From assembly GCA_015680905.1 (NCBI GenBank), contig CM027377.1, forward strand, positions 28,978,501 to 29,042,500: 64,000 nt of DNA, in the 5' to 3' direction. Each line of letters begins with the position of its first letter. Positions within the stretch are counted from its first letter, which is position 1. The stretch is from Coptis chinensis. Taxonomy: Eukaryota > Streptophyta > Magnoliopsida > Ranunculales > Ranunculaceae. A model generated the notes under the pieces. It saw only the letters and a program-made list of their open reading frames with translations, was not told the origin of the DNA and did not search any database. Both the position numbers and the translations under genes were made by a program. Positions 23,553-34,800 of the stretch are shown one piece after another.

Positions 23553-24256
23553 GGCAAATCAGCTGCTTTGACAGAGAGAGATCAAAAGGAGCATTACCAA
23601 GCCACCGAGCCAAATCCAAAAGGAAGAGGTGTCCTGCAGGTGGACAACCTGGAGATTACTCATGAACAAGTTAATGCTGTCACCACCCTGAGGTCAGGCA
23701 AGAAAGTTGATAACAAGATTGTCTATGAACCAGGAAAATATTCTGTGGAGCCTAAGGTAACTCATGTCCCCACCATCCCACCCAGTTCTAACATCCCAGA
23801 TATATCTAGTGTTGTGCCACCCACTGAAGTAACTGTTGAGAGAGAAGCTGAAGGAACTACTGTGGAAGTAAGTAAGAAGAAGCCATCACGAGTGACTCCA
23901 CTGTCACTCCACTATTTGTTACCAAACCAACCAACCTAAGTCGAAAGAAGAGAACCAATATTGAAGAATCCGCCCGAGACCGTTTCCTTCAAACTAGTGA
24001 ATACCGTAAGAGATGACCCGATATAAGGAGATTTTACATGTATTTTCAGAATTTATAGATTAATATCCCATTTCGACCGCCATCAAGCAAGTTCCCTCGT
24101 ATGCCAAGTTCTTGAAAGATCTAGTAAAGAAGAAGACCAACATTCGAAAGAAGCTTTTATCGCCAAAGATGTTCATCGTTACTCTGAGAATCTATCGGTT
24201 GTGGAACCCGAAAGATCCCGGAAGTCAAACTGCATACATGCAGAATTGGAGATTCT
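23553..24256 (+). pseudogene. E3 gag-protease linker with LRSGK motif
   Basis: Open frame 23568-23939 reads QVNAVTTLRSGKKVDNKIV, the conserved motif at the gag-pol junction of Athila elements, followed by a Pro/Val-rich linker. It ends at TAA 23937. The next 300 bases hold FLKDLVKKKTNIRK-type sequence in shifted frames. Confidence 0.75.
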
Positions 24257-24640
24257 TTGGAGGAACAAGCTTTACTAGATTTGGGTGCCAGTGTGAATCT
24301 TCTACCATATTTCGTCTACGAGAAGTTGGGCTTGAAGGATCTAAAACCGACTGATGTTACTTTACAGTTGGCAGATATATCAATGAAGATACCTAGAGGA
24401 CTCATTGAAGACGTCATAGTCAAGATCGAAGACTTCTATTATCCGGTTGATTTCATAGTATTAAACATAGAACCTACATCTGGTAGGCAGATACCAATCA
24501 TTCTAGGCAGACCATTCTTGGCCACTGCAAATGCACTCATCAACTGTCGAAACGGTAATATGACGTTATCCTTTAGTAATATGAGAGTCGAAACCAATAT
24601 CTTCCATACGTTACAGCAACCACAAGAGGTGTGTGCTGTG
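24257..24640 (+). pseudogene. protease domain of E3 (open, active site kept)
   Basis: First part of a 320-codon open frame (24257-25219). It reads ALLDLGASVNLLPYFVYEKL with the retropepsin active site DLGAS, then VTLQLADISMKIPRGLIEDV, FYYPVDFIVLN and PIILGRPFLATANALINCRN, the ILGRPFL motif completing the fold. Of the protease domains seen here it is the only one with both conserved motifs in one frame. Upstream frameshifts mean it cannot be translated as part of gag-pol. Confidence 0.85.
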
Positions 24641-25540
24641 AACGAGGTTTGTATGATTGAAGTGTTAACACAGGATTATCTGACTCATTCATATCCTGCT
24701 GACAAGTTGTCGAAAAGCTCACCGGGACTTCGGTGTGAGGAACTTAGTGTTGAGGCAATGCCTGATGGACCATATAAAGAGCTTAAGAAGGAGCCGCCTA
24801 AGCTAGAATTGAAGCCTTTGCCGTCTACACTCAAGTATGTTTTCTTGGGAGATTTGGGAACCTACCCAGTAGTTATTGCATCAGATTTGATTTGCGGGCG
24901 AGAATCCGAGTTAGTAGCACTTTTAAAAGGAACACAAGTCACTATAGGTTGGACAATTGATGATATCAAGGGGATCAGCCCTATGATAGTTCAACATAGG
25001 ATTCATCTGGAAGAGGATTCCAAGACTTCTAAGCAAGAGGTTGTCAAACTCCTTGACGCCGACATTATCCACCCTGTTTCTAATAGTCGATGGGTTAGTC
25101 CAGTTCAAGTTGTGCCTAAGAAGTCTGGAACCACATTAATCGAGAATGAGAACAATGAGTTGATTCCAACCAGGATTCAGACTGGATGGAGAGTTTGCAT
25201 CGATTCACGAGGAAGTTGAATAAGCGTCGAGGAAAGATCATTTTCCATTGCCTTTCATCGATCGGATATTTGAAAGATTAAATTTGGACAAGCTTCCTAC
25301 CGCTCTTGATGGTTACTCGGGATACTTCCAGATCCATATTCACCACGAGGACCAAGAGAGAGAAGACATTCACATGTCCTTTTGAGGATTATGCGCATCA
25401 TCTCTCCTTAGTCTTTAAACGTTGTTCGCGATACCAACTTAGTTACGAGGCGGGAAAAAGTGTCACTTCATGGTAAAGGAAGGGATCTGGCTGGAAGGAA
25501 TTCTAGTAGATCGGCGAAAATGTCTACAGAAGTAAGCATG
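24641..25540 (+). pseudogene. truncated reverse transcriptase of E3
   Basis: The same frame continues through TIGWTIDDIKGISP, IVQHRIHLEED, VVKLLDADIIHPVS and WVSPVQVVPKKSG to WRVCIDSRGS, then a stop at 25217. About 15 residues are deleted between IHLEEDSKT and EVVKLLDA. After a shift, DHFPLPFIDRIFERL and LDGYSGYFQIHI are readable. The sequence then jumps from TCPFEDYAH to HLSLVFKRC near 25395, deleting the PFGLCNAP and MDDF catalytic blocks. KCHFMVKEGI is the last RT motif. RNase H and integrase are absent. Confidence 0.85.
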
Positions 25541-27816
25541 TTGTCGAAAGATCAGTTTTGAGATGGAAACCTAAGTATTCCCCACTGTTAGTTTATGGGA
25601 TTTACTCCTGTTGACCTTCAAAGGAAGATTATTTGTATGGCTCGTGTAGGGTTCGGTTAAAGTCCATTTGCACATAAGAGGATAGTCGCGTAAAGCTAGG
25701 TTCTTTGTAAGAATTGCCATTCAAAAACTTGTCTGGGTTCTGACCATTAAGAAAAATTGTTGGTACAAGGTATACTTTTGTCAATCACATCTTTGAGAGA
25801 GATCGGGAAGAATTCCTACAAAGTGGAACCTAGTGGGTGGGAATACTAGTCTTGAGGATCGACTATAAAGGATTCAAAAGTCTTGAGGATCGACTTTAAA
25901 GACTCACATTACGTCTTGGGGATCGGCGTAAAAGACCTAAAAATTTGTTTCTTGAACTAATTCTCGATATTCGGCATCAATGGTAATATCCTACCTTTTT
26001 CTCATCCATTTCATTTACTTCTTTATACATTGAGGTCAATGCATGCATAAGTAGGGGAGGGTGTACTTGAGAAATGAATTTGAAAATTAGTTTTCAAAAA
26101 CAAAATATTTTTTGTTATCGATAGCATGAGAAAAATGAATTTTAATGATGAGTCTGGGATTCTATACTACTTAGTGCTGAGTTTGATAGATAGTTGATAT
26201 TATTGATTTCATTACCGCTTAGACTATTTATTATGCTCGGACATAGTTCTTATTGATAGAATTCTTTATCAAGGCACCACCATAATACTTGGTCAGTTTT
26301 GTGTACTTTTGCTAGAAGAGAGATTTAAACCCCTAGTAAACTGAAAGTAGAATTTTTAGACTTAGCCCGTGAGACTTGAGCTTTATACTCATTTTTTGGA
26401 GAGTTCTTACGAAAAATCCGAGTCTTAGTGACTCATCATCTTTCAGTTCTTTATGTCGTTGTAATATAGTCTCATTATTCTTTAATTTGGTTAATCACGA
26501 AGTGACATCAAGCGGGAGATAGCCATTAGGTTTTGTAGTCTATTCAAAACAGTATCATCTTGATAAGTCAAGTAGTGAACCCATTCAGCCTTTATCCCAC
26601 CTAGTAGGACCATCATGTTAAACCCTTTTGAGCCTTACAATAAGCCATTTTCTTTCATAAAACCCTCTACCATTCACCGCTTCACCCAACTCCGGACAAA
26701 AGTATAACCAAAATCTTTATCAGCCATACCCATATGTTTTACGAGAATCACGAGGGGCACAAGGAGGAAGAAAGACCAAAAAAGGAAGATTACAAGGAAA
26801 TACCAGAGAGATACAATGAATCCCATCATTCTGTTCAAAGTGAAAGAAGCTAGTGGAAAACAAGCATATCCAGTACTAATCAAGGATATACCACTGAGTT
26901 CTTTAAAAAAAAAAAAAAAAAAAAAAAAGTTGAACAGAATGGATGGAAAAGCTAAGATAAAGGAAGAATTTTCTCTGCAATACAGAATTTGAAGAAATCT
27001 TCCAAAGAAAGAAGCAAAACCCTTAGTGTTTTCAGAAACAACCTTAGAATCCTTTTTACCTTTCCTTCATAAACCAATACCCAAGCCAAGTTACAACCCA
27101 TGACTTATCATTACTGATTGGTAATGCGAAATCTAGAATAGGTGAGAGGATGCTAAAGTGAAGGACTCGACACTTCATATGTGATTGACATTCTTTCCAT
27201 GAGACTACTTTTTTATTCAAGTCTGTTTTCAAGGTAGTATGTGGGATGTTCGTATGCATTATTCTTTTCCCCACATACATGAGGTAAAATAGTAGACCAT
27301 CTTCTGAGAGATTCTTTGTTGAGAGTATGACTGGTGAGGATTGAAAGTCAAAATTATCTACCTATGGTAAACTAGGGATTCCATTTCTTGGATAGGAGAG
27401 TATAGAAAATTGACTAAGTACACACATAAGCCTTGATTGAGAATTTTTGTCAATTTTTACTATCTCTCATCATAATCTATGAGTCTTTGCAGCAATGTAG
27501 TTAGCAATGGAGATTGTCTATTGGAGTAAGCACTAAGTGGGTAAGGAATTTCTCTCTTTGAAAAATACTATCATTCTTGAACATGCTATTAATTGATTTT
27601 GTGGGTATATCACCTGAAAACCCTCACGAGACTATAACTCGTCCTTTTTGGGGAACTTAAAGGTTTAAAGCCTTGTTGCATATGGTAAATGCAATCGCGA
27701 TGCCTCTCTTGAAAATGAGTTAGGATTTTATTTTTGTTATTAGGATATGATTTTGATCACTTATCTATTTTTATCTTATTTGCTAAGAGACTAGCAAAAA
27801 GGCTAGTTGGGAGTTG
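25541..27816 (+). other. E3 3' noncoding domain
   Basis: About 2.3 kb with no family-recognisable ORF. It holds three imperfect 30-bp repeats (25850-25945), a G-rich box GTAGGGGAGGGTGT at 26051-26064 that matches the boxes in other elements, an A-run at 26905-26929, and near 27613-27644 a block CACGAGACTATAACTCGTCC that aligns with 53358-53388 in the E2 3' domain. The last bases, GGCTAGTTGGGAGTTG, are the eroded polypurine tract next to the 3' LTR. Confidence 0.7.
25850..25945 (+). repeat. three imperfect ~30-bp repeats (GTCTTGAGGATCGAC units)
   Basis: GTCTTGAGGATCGACTATAA, GTCTTGAGGATCGACTTTAA and GTCTTGGGGATCGGCGTAAA are spaced about 30 bp apart, just after the point where pol is deleted. 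Confidence 0.85.
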
Positions 27817-29454
27817 TGATAAGTGCTCAAAAGTGCTATTTAACCCTCGATTATGCCTCTTGTTTAGCCATCTTAGTGGACTAATAGTGTTTATAAGTTG
27901 TGTTTTAAGATTCTACAGGTGAAAAAAGAGTTTTGTAGAATATTAGAGAAAATGGGGTAAAACGCGAAGCAATTCGGAGCATTAATGATCACATGGGAGG
28001 TCCGTGGACAATCATGGAGAAGGCCAAGGAATTGGAGCTATTAAAGATGCGACTTGGACCTATTTTAAAAGTCTATTTGGAAGCCCAAGGCCAAAGGATT
28101 CGTTGCTTGGACCAAAGCCCGCAAAAGAGGATAGAAGGATAGAAGCGAGAAGAGAAAATCGGCTTATGCGCGGGGGGGCCATTTATCGAAGCGTCGGCGC
28201 ATTGAGTACGCCCGGGGGCGCGATAAATCGGCGTCGCATTTGATTAAGTCTGGGATGCATGGATAATGCGTCGAGCACGCATGAATCGATTAATCTTGTA
28301 GCCAATTCCTTCTCGGTTTTGAAGACGAAGTCGGACTCTGAAAGAAACCTATTTGTATTAGGAAACAAATGACGGTTTGGAATGCTTCTAGAACTCATTG
28401 TAACCCCTATAAATAGAGGACCTAAGTGCCTTATGTAATTTGCCAATTCACTTATATTCTTGTCTCCGAACTTGAGGCGAGAGAGATTAATAATAAAAGA
28501 TCGGTTTTAACTAGGCTGAAGTCTTAATAAATTAGTCTTTCTAGTCTTATGTTCTTCAACTCTTCTTCTTCTCGTTCTTCGTGTTCTTCCTTCTATATGG
28601 AAGGCTAATCTTCTCCTTCAAGGGAGGAGATGAAGCCAGTGCTTAAGGTTTAATGATTCTTCTGGTTCATGGTGTTCTTCAATCAGGTTAGTTCTTTATG
28701 TTTGTAGTTATTAGTTTCATTGCCCACACCAGGGGATGGAAGTATAGAATATGGTTTATGTTTTGCAATATTAATATCATGCTAGTGTTCTTTACTTTTC
28801 TTCTAGTAGTGTAATTCTTTAGAGTTAGGGAAGTATTCTTTGTGTTGCCTTAGAAGGGGTAGCTCAGGGAGTGGCTGCCTAGGAGAAGTATTCTTTGTGT
28901 TTGCCTTAAGTGGTGATTCATTGAATGGCTGCCCTATTAGGAAGTACTCCTTGATGTTGCTCTTGGTAATACATTAAATGACTGCCCAAGCTTACATAAA
29001 AGGATAGAAGATATTAATAGCATAAACATAAGAACAACCTTAAGTAGAGTTAATTGTTAACGATGTTTCATCCAAAAGGGCATCGACACTCGCTCAATTG
29101 CCTAATTGTAGTCTACTTGTAAGAACAACCATGAAGCAGAAGGTCATAGATTAAAAGTATTGGTGGATTCTAATCTCTTGAATTCTCTCTCTTATAAATT
29201 CTCAATAGTTTAGTTAGTTTAGCTTAGTTTAGCATTAGAATCTACAATCTCTACAACATTAGTTTTTAATCCCTCAAACCCCCTTTCCAGTCCTGTTCTT
29301 CACATAACATACACTTAAAAGTAGAACGATACCCTACTCATCCTTTACTTATTGTGGGATAATTAGGTTTTGATACGCTTCTCTTTTGTTCAACGATCAT
29401 CATCTATCTACATCATCCATACACCATCTAAACACACAAAAAGAGGCTAGGTCA
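27817..29454 (+). repeat. 3' LTR of E3 (1638 bp)
   Basis: Starts TGATAAGTGCTCAAAAGTGC and ends GGCTAGGTCA. It is collinear with the 5' LTR. By eye I count about 16-20 substitutions over the last 1.1 kb, plus dense differences in the GC-rich block at 28140-28310. The TATA box is at 28407-28416. It is followed by the second CAAGT copy (29455-29459). Confidence 0.95.
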
Positions 29455-30061
29455 CAAGTAGAGGTGTCCAATCAAGAAATTAAAAAGATATTAGAAACGA
29501 CAGTTAATCCAATAGAAAAGACTGGTCTAGACGCCTAACAGATGCTTTATGGGCATATAGAACGGTTTTTAAAACACCTATTGGTATGTCACCCTACCGC
29601 TTAGTTTTTGGTAAACCTTGTCACTTGCCTATTGAGTTGGAATACCGTGCCCTGTAGGCTATTAAAAGTTTAAATTTCAACATTAACGTTGCTGGTGCCA
29701 AGTGCAAATTACAATTAAATAAGGTTGAAAAATCCGTAGTGATTCTTATGATTTAGCGAAGGATTACAAAACTAGCATGAAACGTATTCATGATAAACAT
29801 ATTTTGCGTAAAGAGTTTGACCTTGGCCAAAAAGTTTTGCTATATAACTCACGTTTGCATATTTTTCCTGGTAAATTAAAAACACGTTGGTCTAGACCTT
29901 TTCTGGTTACTGATGTCACCCTTCAAGGGGTAATTACCTTGGTAAATCCCAAGGACAATAGTACCTTTCAATTAAATGGCCAACGCTTAAAACATTTCCA
30001 CGAATTACGTTCGCCCGCTGTAGAAGAAACCCTTATACAATACCCTATTTATGAGGACTGA
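29455..30061 (+). pseudogene. integrase of E2, second part (after E3)
   Basis: Resumes with GAG, the catalytic Glu codon, at 29461-29463, then [16 protein letters not shown], a frameshift, [20 protein letters not shown] and [16 protein letters not shown] before a TAG. The open frame 29777-30061 gives MKRIHDKHILRKEFDLGQKV, FPGKLKTRWSRPFLVTDV and NGQRLKHFHE, the integrase C-terminal domain, ending naturally at TGA 30059. No chromodomain is present, as expected for Athila. Confidence 0.88.
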
Positions 30062-30361
30062 CCCTGTATGTTTGGTGTGCTTCTTATCCATATTCTATAT
30101 TTTGGAAGTGCTCCATTATGGTAACCGACTTTCGGAGTGTGTGGTTGTAAGTGCCGGATCCTTAGTCCGCATTCATGTAATTCACGTATTCCTCTTTTAC
30201 ACTTTTTCTCGTTTCTTTTGTGTAGTTTTTCTGAATGGAGTGATTTACATTTTTACTTGCTTTATTATTGTATTTTTCAAAAATTATTTTCATAAAATTA
30301 GAAAATATAAAACACATAAATATTAGATAGATTAGAAAGTCTAGGATATCTGACTTTATAT
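30062..30361 (+). other. E2 spacer after integrase
   Basis: Noncoding. It matches the post-integrase spacer of E1 (4440-4760, minus) through GTGTGTGGTTGTAAGTGCCG and the following CCTTAGTCC. It is cut by the CACTA end at 30362. A TAT triplet at 30359-30361 is the likely half of the 3-bp CACTA target-site duplication. Confidence 0.7.
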
Positions 30362-31090
30362 CACTACAAGAAAAAAGGCTTTATATCACTTTTAAAAATA
30401 GTGACAAAAACCGTGACGGAGTGAGGGTAATTTTTTTTTTCCAAAACCATCACAAATATTCCCCTCCATATATGCCTATTTCCACCACATAAAACAGTAA
30501 CAAATACTTAAAACCGTCACAAAAAAATCCTTATTTTTGTGACTGTTTTGACGAAACAATAATGTAATCATATTGTAACCGTCACTAAAAGGACAACTAT
30601 ACATGACGGTTTGGTTAAAACCGTGATGAGTATATTTGTTTTTTCAAAAAAAATAATAATGAATACACATGAAAATCAAAACCGGCATTCCACATTGAAT
30701 TGGACCTGCATTGATAAAAGTTTCCTAAACAAACATAATATATTAAGTTTCAAAATATTATTCACAAACACTAATTCTTTTGAGACTTTACAAATAAACC
30801 AAGACATACTTGGATAACCGATATATGTATTTGAATATAAATCAAAATTAACACTTGCAGAAAAAAAGACTTTTTGTGACTGTTTTAAAATGTTATTTGT
30901 GACTGTTCTGTTCGAAACGGTCACAAATGGCAGAAAAGGGTTTTTGTGACTGTTTTAAACATTTTAGGTGACGTGTTTTTTGGAAACGGTCACAAATGAT
31001 TTTTTTTTTCTAAAGAAGGTGTATATGTGTGGAGAACTATTTGTGACTATTTCACTAAAATAGTTACGTATTATCCGACCCTTAAGTGAC
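30362..31090 (+). repeat. CACTA terminal inverted repeat and subterminal repeats
   Basis: After the terminal CACTACAAGAAAAA, short motifs recur in both orientations: TTTGTGACTGTTTT, AAACGGTCACAAATG, AACCGTCACAAAA and relatives, at least ten times. Such arrays are the binding sites of the TNPA-type protein in En/Spm elements. Here they follow a GTGACNG core. Confidence 0.9.
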
Positions 31091-31851
31091 TATTTGACCC
31101 AGGTAGTTTTTGGTCCAACACGCCCACAACTCTACTTAAAAACAACTAATTCGAAACACGACACACCCACGTTCACTCTCAACTCCTGCTGTCTCCCGCT
31201 TCTTTCAAACTCTTCAAACTCTCTAAGTACAGAAACAAGAAAAAAAAAAACACTTCGCGAGCTTCCTTCAAACTCTTTAAGTACATAAACTAGAAAAAAA
31301 AACACTTCGCGACTCTCTCTTCACTCATTCTCAACCTAAATCAATTCCTCACGACTCTCTTTTCACTCATTCTCGACCTAAAATTTATTACCTCTCCAAA
31401 ACTCAGTGCGGTAATTGAAGACAAGGTTAGTTCTTTATCTCTCTTCGATTTTGAACTTGTTGCACTATAAAAGTTTTGGTTTTTGAGTTCTATACCAAAA
31501 TTTTTTTGGAACAGGGGAATTTCAATTGATTGTGATTAGGATTTCTACGCGTTCACACCTCTCTCAAACAACAATATCTAATTAAATCAAGCAAGGTATG
31601 GGTTTTCATTTGATTTGGTTTTTTTTTTAATTTGTGCTTTATTCCTGATTTGAGGTGTCGTTAGTGTTTTTTTTTTGTTTATGAAAAGAAGGTTTACTTT
31701 AGGGGCTATACGGGGTTTCACAAATGGTTATCTAACATGATTTGTTGTTTTGTCATTTTAAACTAGACTACCTTTTTCAGTTAACTCTATCTTCGTATTT
31801 GCTTGTTTGTCGACGATAAGGCCTTATCGTATTTTGTTTTGGTAGCTTGAG
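31091..31851 (+). promoter_or_regulatory. CACTA 5' untranslated/promoter region
   Basis: Between the subterminal array and the transposase ATG. It contains a roughly 55-bp tandem duplication (CAAACTCT.TAAGTACA.AAAC.AGAAAAAAAA.., 31208-31310) and a CT-rich stretch with TTCACTCATTCTC twice. A likely splice donor (AAGGTTAGTTC near 31421) suggests a 5' UTR intron. Confidence 0.5.
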
Positions 31852-34800
31852 ATGGACAAGTCATGGATGTCGAGAGATATATTTTCTACTGAATATGTAG
31901 AAGGCGTTAAACAGTTTCTTACATTTGCTTTTGATAATGCAAAACGTAAGAATTGTATACCCTGTCCATGCATTGAATGTGGGAATATGTATGAATTTGA
32001 TATAGTGGAGGTGGGACGTTATTTGAGAATGAAAAGGATTGAACAAACATATTACACATGGGTGTGGCATGGGGAAGATGCTCCAAAGAAGTTAGCATCG
32101 AGTAGGGAGTCTGAGGAAGGTTTTGATGAGGGTCGACTAGATGAGGCCGCAAACATCACAAAAATGTTTGAGGCCACTCAGGAGACTTTTATGGGGAACC
32201 CTGAAAAACTTTGTGAACTGATTGAAGAAGCTGATTTACCTTTGTAAGACGAGTGTAAAAAATACACCAAGTTATCATCTCTGGTTAAGCTTTTCAATGT
32301 GAAGGCAATGAGTGGGTGGTCTGATAAAAGCTTCTCTATGGTGTTGGCTCTGTTTAAGGATATGTTCCTAGATTGCAATGAGCTGCCTTTGACCATGAGA
32401 GAGGCGAAGGAAACTTTGTCTGTTTTTGGAATAAAGCATGAAAAGATTCATGCATGTCCCAATGATTGTATTCTCTATAGAGGTTTAATAAACAAGGATA
32501 GAACTACTTGTTCTACATGTGGAGCGTCAAGGTATAAGGTGAAAAAGAATAATCTTGACCAAAATTATAGTGTTCCAGCAAAAGTACTATGGTATTTCCC
32601 AATAATCCCTAGACTTAAAAAAATGTTTCAATCTGTTGAAACGGCGAAGAATTTGGTATGGCATGCGAATGAAAGAGAGGTAGTTGATGGCAAAATGAGT
32701 CACCCAGCTGATTCCCAAGCATGGAGACATGCCGATCAATCTTGGCTAGAGTTTGCATCCGATTCGAGAAGTCATCAGTTTGCACTTTCAATCGATGGCT
32801 TTAATCCACACAGTTCTCTTAGCAACATGCATAGTTGTTGGCCTATTATATTGGCAACTTACAACCTGCCGCCATGGATGTGCATGAAGAGAAAGTTCTT
32901 AATGTTAACATTGTTGATATCAGGTCCGCACCAACCTGGTAACAACATTGATGTTTATCTTGCACCGTTGATTGAAGATCTTCAGTTGTTATGGTAGCCG
33001 GTGTTGAGATATATGATGCATATAAGCAAGAATCCTTTACATTTAGGGTTGTGTTATTGTGGACAATCAGTGATTTTCTCGCCTTTGGAAACTTAGTTGG
33101 TTGTACTGTCAAGGAGTATCTTGCTTGTCCAGTATGCGGCAAAAATACAGATTCTATTAGATTGAAATATGGCAAGAAGAATGTATACCAAGCACACAGG
33201 AGATGGCTTCTAGAAAACCATCAGTACCAAAAGGATAAAAGACCATTTAATGGTAAGCAAGAGCTGCGATCAAGTCCAGAATCATTGAACGGGGTGCAAA
33301 TCTTCACAAAAGTTGAGTATTTCAAAAACTCATGGGGAAAGCGACTAGAAAGTGCTAGAAAGTCAAAAAAATCAAAGAAGGAGAAGGTGCGAATTAGGTC
33401 CAAAGGTTCAAAGAAAAGAAAAATGGGAAAGGAGCAAATAAGTTCTAAGGATACAGAAACACCAAAGTGGAGGAAAAATGATGAAGGTCACTGGAAAAAG
33501 AGATCTATATTTTTGAGTTGCCTTACTGGAGACATTTGCTTTTGAGACATAACTTGGATGTCATGCATATTGATAAAAATGTGTGTGATAACATCATTGG
33601 GACTTTGCTTAACATTCCATTGAAAACAAAGGATTCACTTCAAAGTTAACTTGACCTTGTAGAGATGCACTTAAGGGAAGAACTAGCACTAGAGAAGAGA
33701 GGGACAAGATTCTACCTACCGCCAGCATGTTATACATTATCTAGAGAAGAGAAAGAGGAAGCTTTGCAACACACTCTTTGAACTGAAGGTCCCAGATGGA
33801 TATTGTTCTAATTTCAAATCTTGTGTTTCAAAGAAAGATTTGAAATTATATGGTCTTAAATCTCATGATTGCCACCGACTAATGCAACAAATTCTTCCTG
33901 TGGCGATACGATCAGTGTTGCCAAAGCATGTGAGGTATACCATTATTCGGTTATGCTTCTTCTTTAATGCTATTTGCACAAAAATAGTGGATGTGTCGAA
34001 ATTGGATAAAATTCAGAAAGATATGGTGGTAACTTTGAGTTTGTTAGAAAAGTTTTTCCCAACATCATTCTTCGACATCATGGTGCATTTGACAGTTCAT
34101 CTTGTAAGGGAGGTCGAGCTATGTGGTCCAGTTTTTTTCCGATGGATGTATCCCTTTGAGAGGTAAGTGAATGATTTTTTAAATTTATTTATTAAATGTC
34201 CCACAATGCACATATCAAAGGTTTAAGGGGGTGTTTGGATCCTATTTATTTATTGCCAAAAAGTGTTTATTAGTGAAAAACACATTTTTTGAAAAAATAA
34301 ATGTGTTTGGTCTCTATTTAAGAAAAAAATAGTTTTTCATCCAAAAAACACTTTTTGGTCCCAAAAATTTGTTTTATGATAATTAGGTAAAACTTGTTTT
34401 TCAAGTTAAAAAACTGTTTTTCTTTGAAGGAAACACTTTGGGTGCTCAAGGCAAATGAACTCCCCGGATGTTTTAGACTTTAGTGATTTATGCCACGATA
34501 TGCCAAAATATATTGAGAAACATAGTGTGAAATCTTATTTGATAAAATAGCTTTTAAGAAAAATCACAACCAAACATGTTTAATGAAAAACTGTTTTTAG
34601 AATAAATATTTTTTCAAAAAAATACTTTTTAAGAAAAAATGAGTTTTTGAAAAAATGAGAACCAAACACCCACTAAAGCTTTAAAACACTTTCTAGGTAC
34701 ATGATGATGTTAAAGGGATATGTTAGGAATCGAAACCGTCCAGAAGGATGTATGGCGGAGAATTATATTGCAGAAGAAGCTGTTGAGTTTTGTGTTGAAT

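Larger units (their letters stand above)
19900..29454 (+). mobile_element. E3: complete but deleted Athila-family LTR retrotransposon (9555 bp)
   Basis: It has two LTRs (19900-21529 and 27817-29454), a PBS, and a CAAGT target-site duplication on both sides. The internal region carries gag, protease and a partial RT, then jumps to a 3' noncoding domain. RNase H, integrase and the RT catalytic box are missing. The gag differs from that of E1, E2 and E5, so this is a separate family. LTR copies differ by only about 1-2% outside one block, so insertion was fairly recent. It is inserted in the E2 integrase. Confidence 0.93.
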
